Shown here one piece after another: positions 22,214-22,878 of a stretch of DNA of 22,878 nucleotides (within the stretch, counting starts at the first letter, position 1; the number at the start of each line of letters is the position of its first letter). The notes under the pieces are model-generated. The model ran no database searches. It was not told the origin of the DNA and saw nothing but the letters and a program-made list of their open reading frames with translations. The position numbers were made by a program, and so were the translations under genes. Where the stretch lies: the IMG/VR virus record IMGVR_UViG_3300008448_000698, positions 1 to 22,878 of that record; one strand, written 5' to 3'. Source of the stretch: a virus.

Positions 22214-22722
22214 GCCACAGCCTCCAATGCTTCCAACGCAATTTTAACAACGTCGCGACCCAACATCATTCGGTTAAGCCGCATGGTCAGGATATGCCCA
22301 TCCACGCTCAGAACCTCGCCGGATACCCGTTCGCTTGCAAGGGTAAACTGGCCAAGGTCGCCGGGCTTGACGGCTTGCAAGGGTTCACGCGGCTGATGCT
22401 TGTGCGCTTCGGTATCGTGGAAAATGCCTTGCGGAGGGCGCTGGAGCCATTCGGCCTGCCGGGGCGGTATACCCTGCCAGCGACCAGCGAACCGCACTGG
22501 CGCGCGAACGTAGCGCATTTTAGACACGGCCCACGGGTCGGGGTCATGGGCGAAGACGTAACCGGCGAGGGCCAGGACGGGTTGCCCGGTCTTGCCGCGC
22601 GTGTGCCGGGCCTTGCGGCGGCGGTCCAACATCATCAGGCAGAAGGCATCATAGCCAGCCTCACGAAGCTCGGCAGCGGCTTTGTGCTCATTGCCTACAC
22701 GGGCTGTAAAGGCGTAAAGCAT
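22210..22722 (-). CDS. NusG/RfaH-like transcription elongation or antitermination protein
   Basis: NusG proteins bind the clamp and beta-prime of RNA polymerase and control pausing and termination; RfaH paralogues do so on selected operons. This 170-residue protein has an NGN domain at about 1-95: YAFTARVGNEHKAAAELREA, then YDAFCLMMLDRRRKA, ALAGYVFAHD matching the FPGYVF hallmark, and MRYVRAPVRFAG. A KOW domain follows at about 116-161 (VKPGDLGQFTL, SGEVLSVDGHILTMRLN). This is the usual length and order. The ATG at 22722 has an AAGGA site and shares bases with the upstream stop (TGATG). Residues 28-48 are highly basic, which may bind nucleic acid. It may modify the host polymerase for late genes; whether it binds a sequence signal is unknown. 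Confidence 0.88.
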   Translation of the reverse strand: MLYAFTARVGNEHKAAAELREAGYDAFCLMMLDRRRKARHTRGKTGQPVLALAGYVFAHDPDPWAVSKMRYVRAPVRFAGRWQGIPPRQAEWLQRPPQGIFHDTEAHKHQPREPLQAVKPGDLGQFTLASERVSGEVLSVDGHILTMRLNRMMLGRDVVKIALEALEAVA

Positions 22723-22878
22723 CAGCGTTGTCCTTTCGTGCGAGGCCGGTTTATGACGCGGCCTACGTCTTCAGCGGGTTGGATTTGAGCGAAGCGGCGG
22801 GGCTGGCGTTCACCGCAGCGGGAACACCATGTGCGGCCGAACTCGTCGTGCTCGTCGTATCGATGGAAGCGGAACTGG
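22722..22878 (-). CDS. C-terminal part of a CxxC-containing protein (runs off the right edge)
   Basis: The last 51 codons are in the window. The visible residues include FHRYDEHDEFGRTWCSRCGE with one C-x-x-C pair, followed by a basic tail RPRTKGQR. A single pair may form half of a zinc site, with other ligands upstream (for example His residues in FHRYDEH). The stop shares bases with the NusG-like start (TGATG), so the three genes form one translated group. The identity of the protein and its start are outside the window. A small zinc-binding regulatory protein is only a guess. Confidence 0.6.
   Translation of the reverse strand, partial: QFRFHRYDEHDEFGRTWCSRCGERQPRRFAQIQPAEDVGRVINRPRTKGQR

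Overview
This window is part of the genome of a tailed double-stranded DNA bacteriophage (or a prophage). It most resembles a podovirus with a P22-type head and short tail. The evidence is a large terminase, a P22-type portal, a scaffold followed directly by the major capsid protein, a protein matching P22 gp10 in type and length, a run of ejection (internal virion) proteins, and a tailspike start. By eye the sequence is GC-rich and very compact. Nearly every gene lies on the minus strand, so the transcriptional order runs from high to low coordinates. Many neighbouring genes share stop and start bases (ATGA, TGATG or TAATG junctions). No tRNA, integrase, replication gene, endolysin, CRISPR array or insertion sequence was seen, and the host cannot be named from this window.

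Region 1 (22878 to 21923) is a small regulatory operon of three genes: the end of a CxxC protein, a NusG-like protein (NGN plus KOW), and a 96-residue protein whose core looks like the C-terminal helix-hairpin-helix domain of RNA polymerase alpha. This points to phage control of host transcription elongation. A 177-bp noncoding gap follows.

Region 2 (21745 to 20576) holds small genes: an acidic coiled-coil protein, a two-helix membrane protein (holin candidate), a 58-residue helical protein, a 26-residue membrane micropeptide, and a 120-residue virion protein of the fiber-tail adaptor type. The last four form a chain of TGATG junctions. A 70-bp gap follows. It carries the same roughly 28-bp motif as the first gap, at almost the same distance from the next start codon.

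Region 3 (20505 to 10603) is the packaging and head module: small terminase, large terminase and portal. Then comes an unusual block of five virion surface or tail-type genes, including a diverged tandem gene pair and a repeat protein, before the scaffold, major capsid and a small decoration-like protein. A strong hairpin after this last gene probably limits transcription.

Region 4 (10550 to 1144) is the tail, connector and ejection module: a gp4-like adaptor, a 122-residue protein, a gp10-like stabiliser, a 57-residue ORF, a protein with an Ig/PKD-like end, and three ejection-type proteins. The last of these has 1384 residues and carries two dockerin or EF-hand-like loops.

Region 5 (1137 to 1) contains the only plus-strand gene, an HNH-AP2 homing endonuclease. 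It sits between the ejection genes and the tailspike, followed by a divergent regulatory gap with palindromes and a hairpin. The tailspike gene runs off the left edge just as its beta-helix begins.
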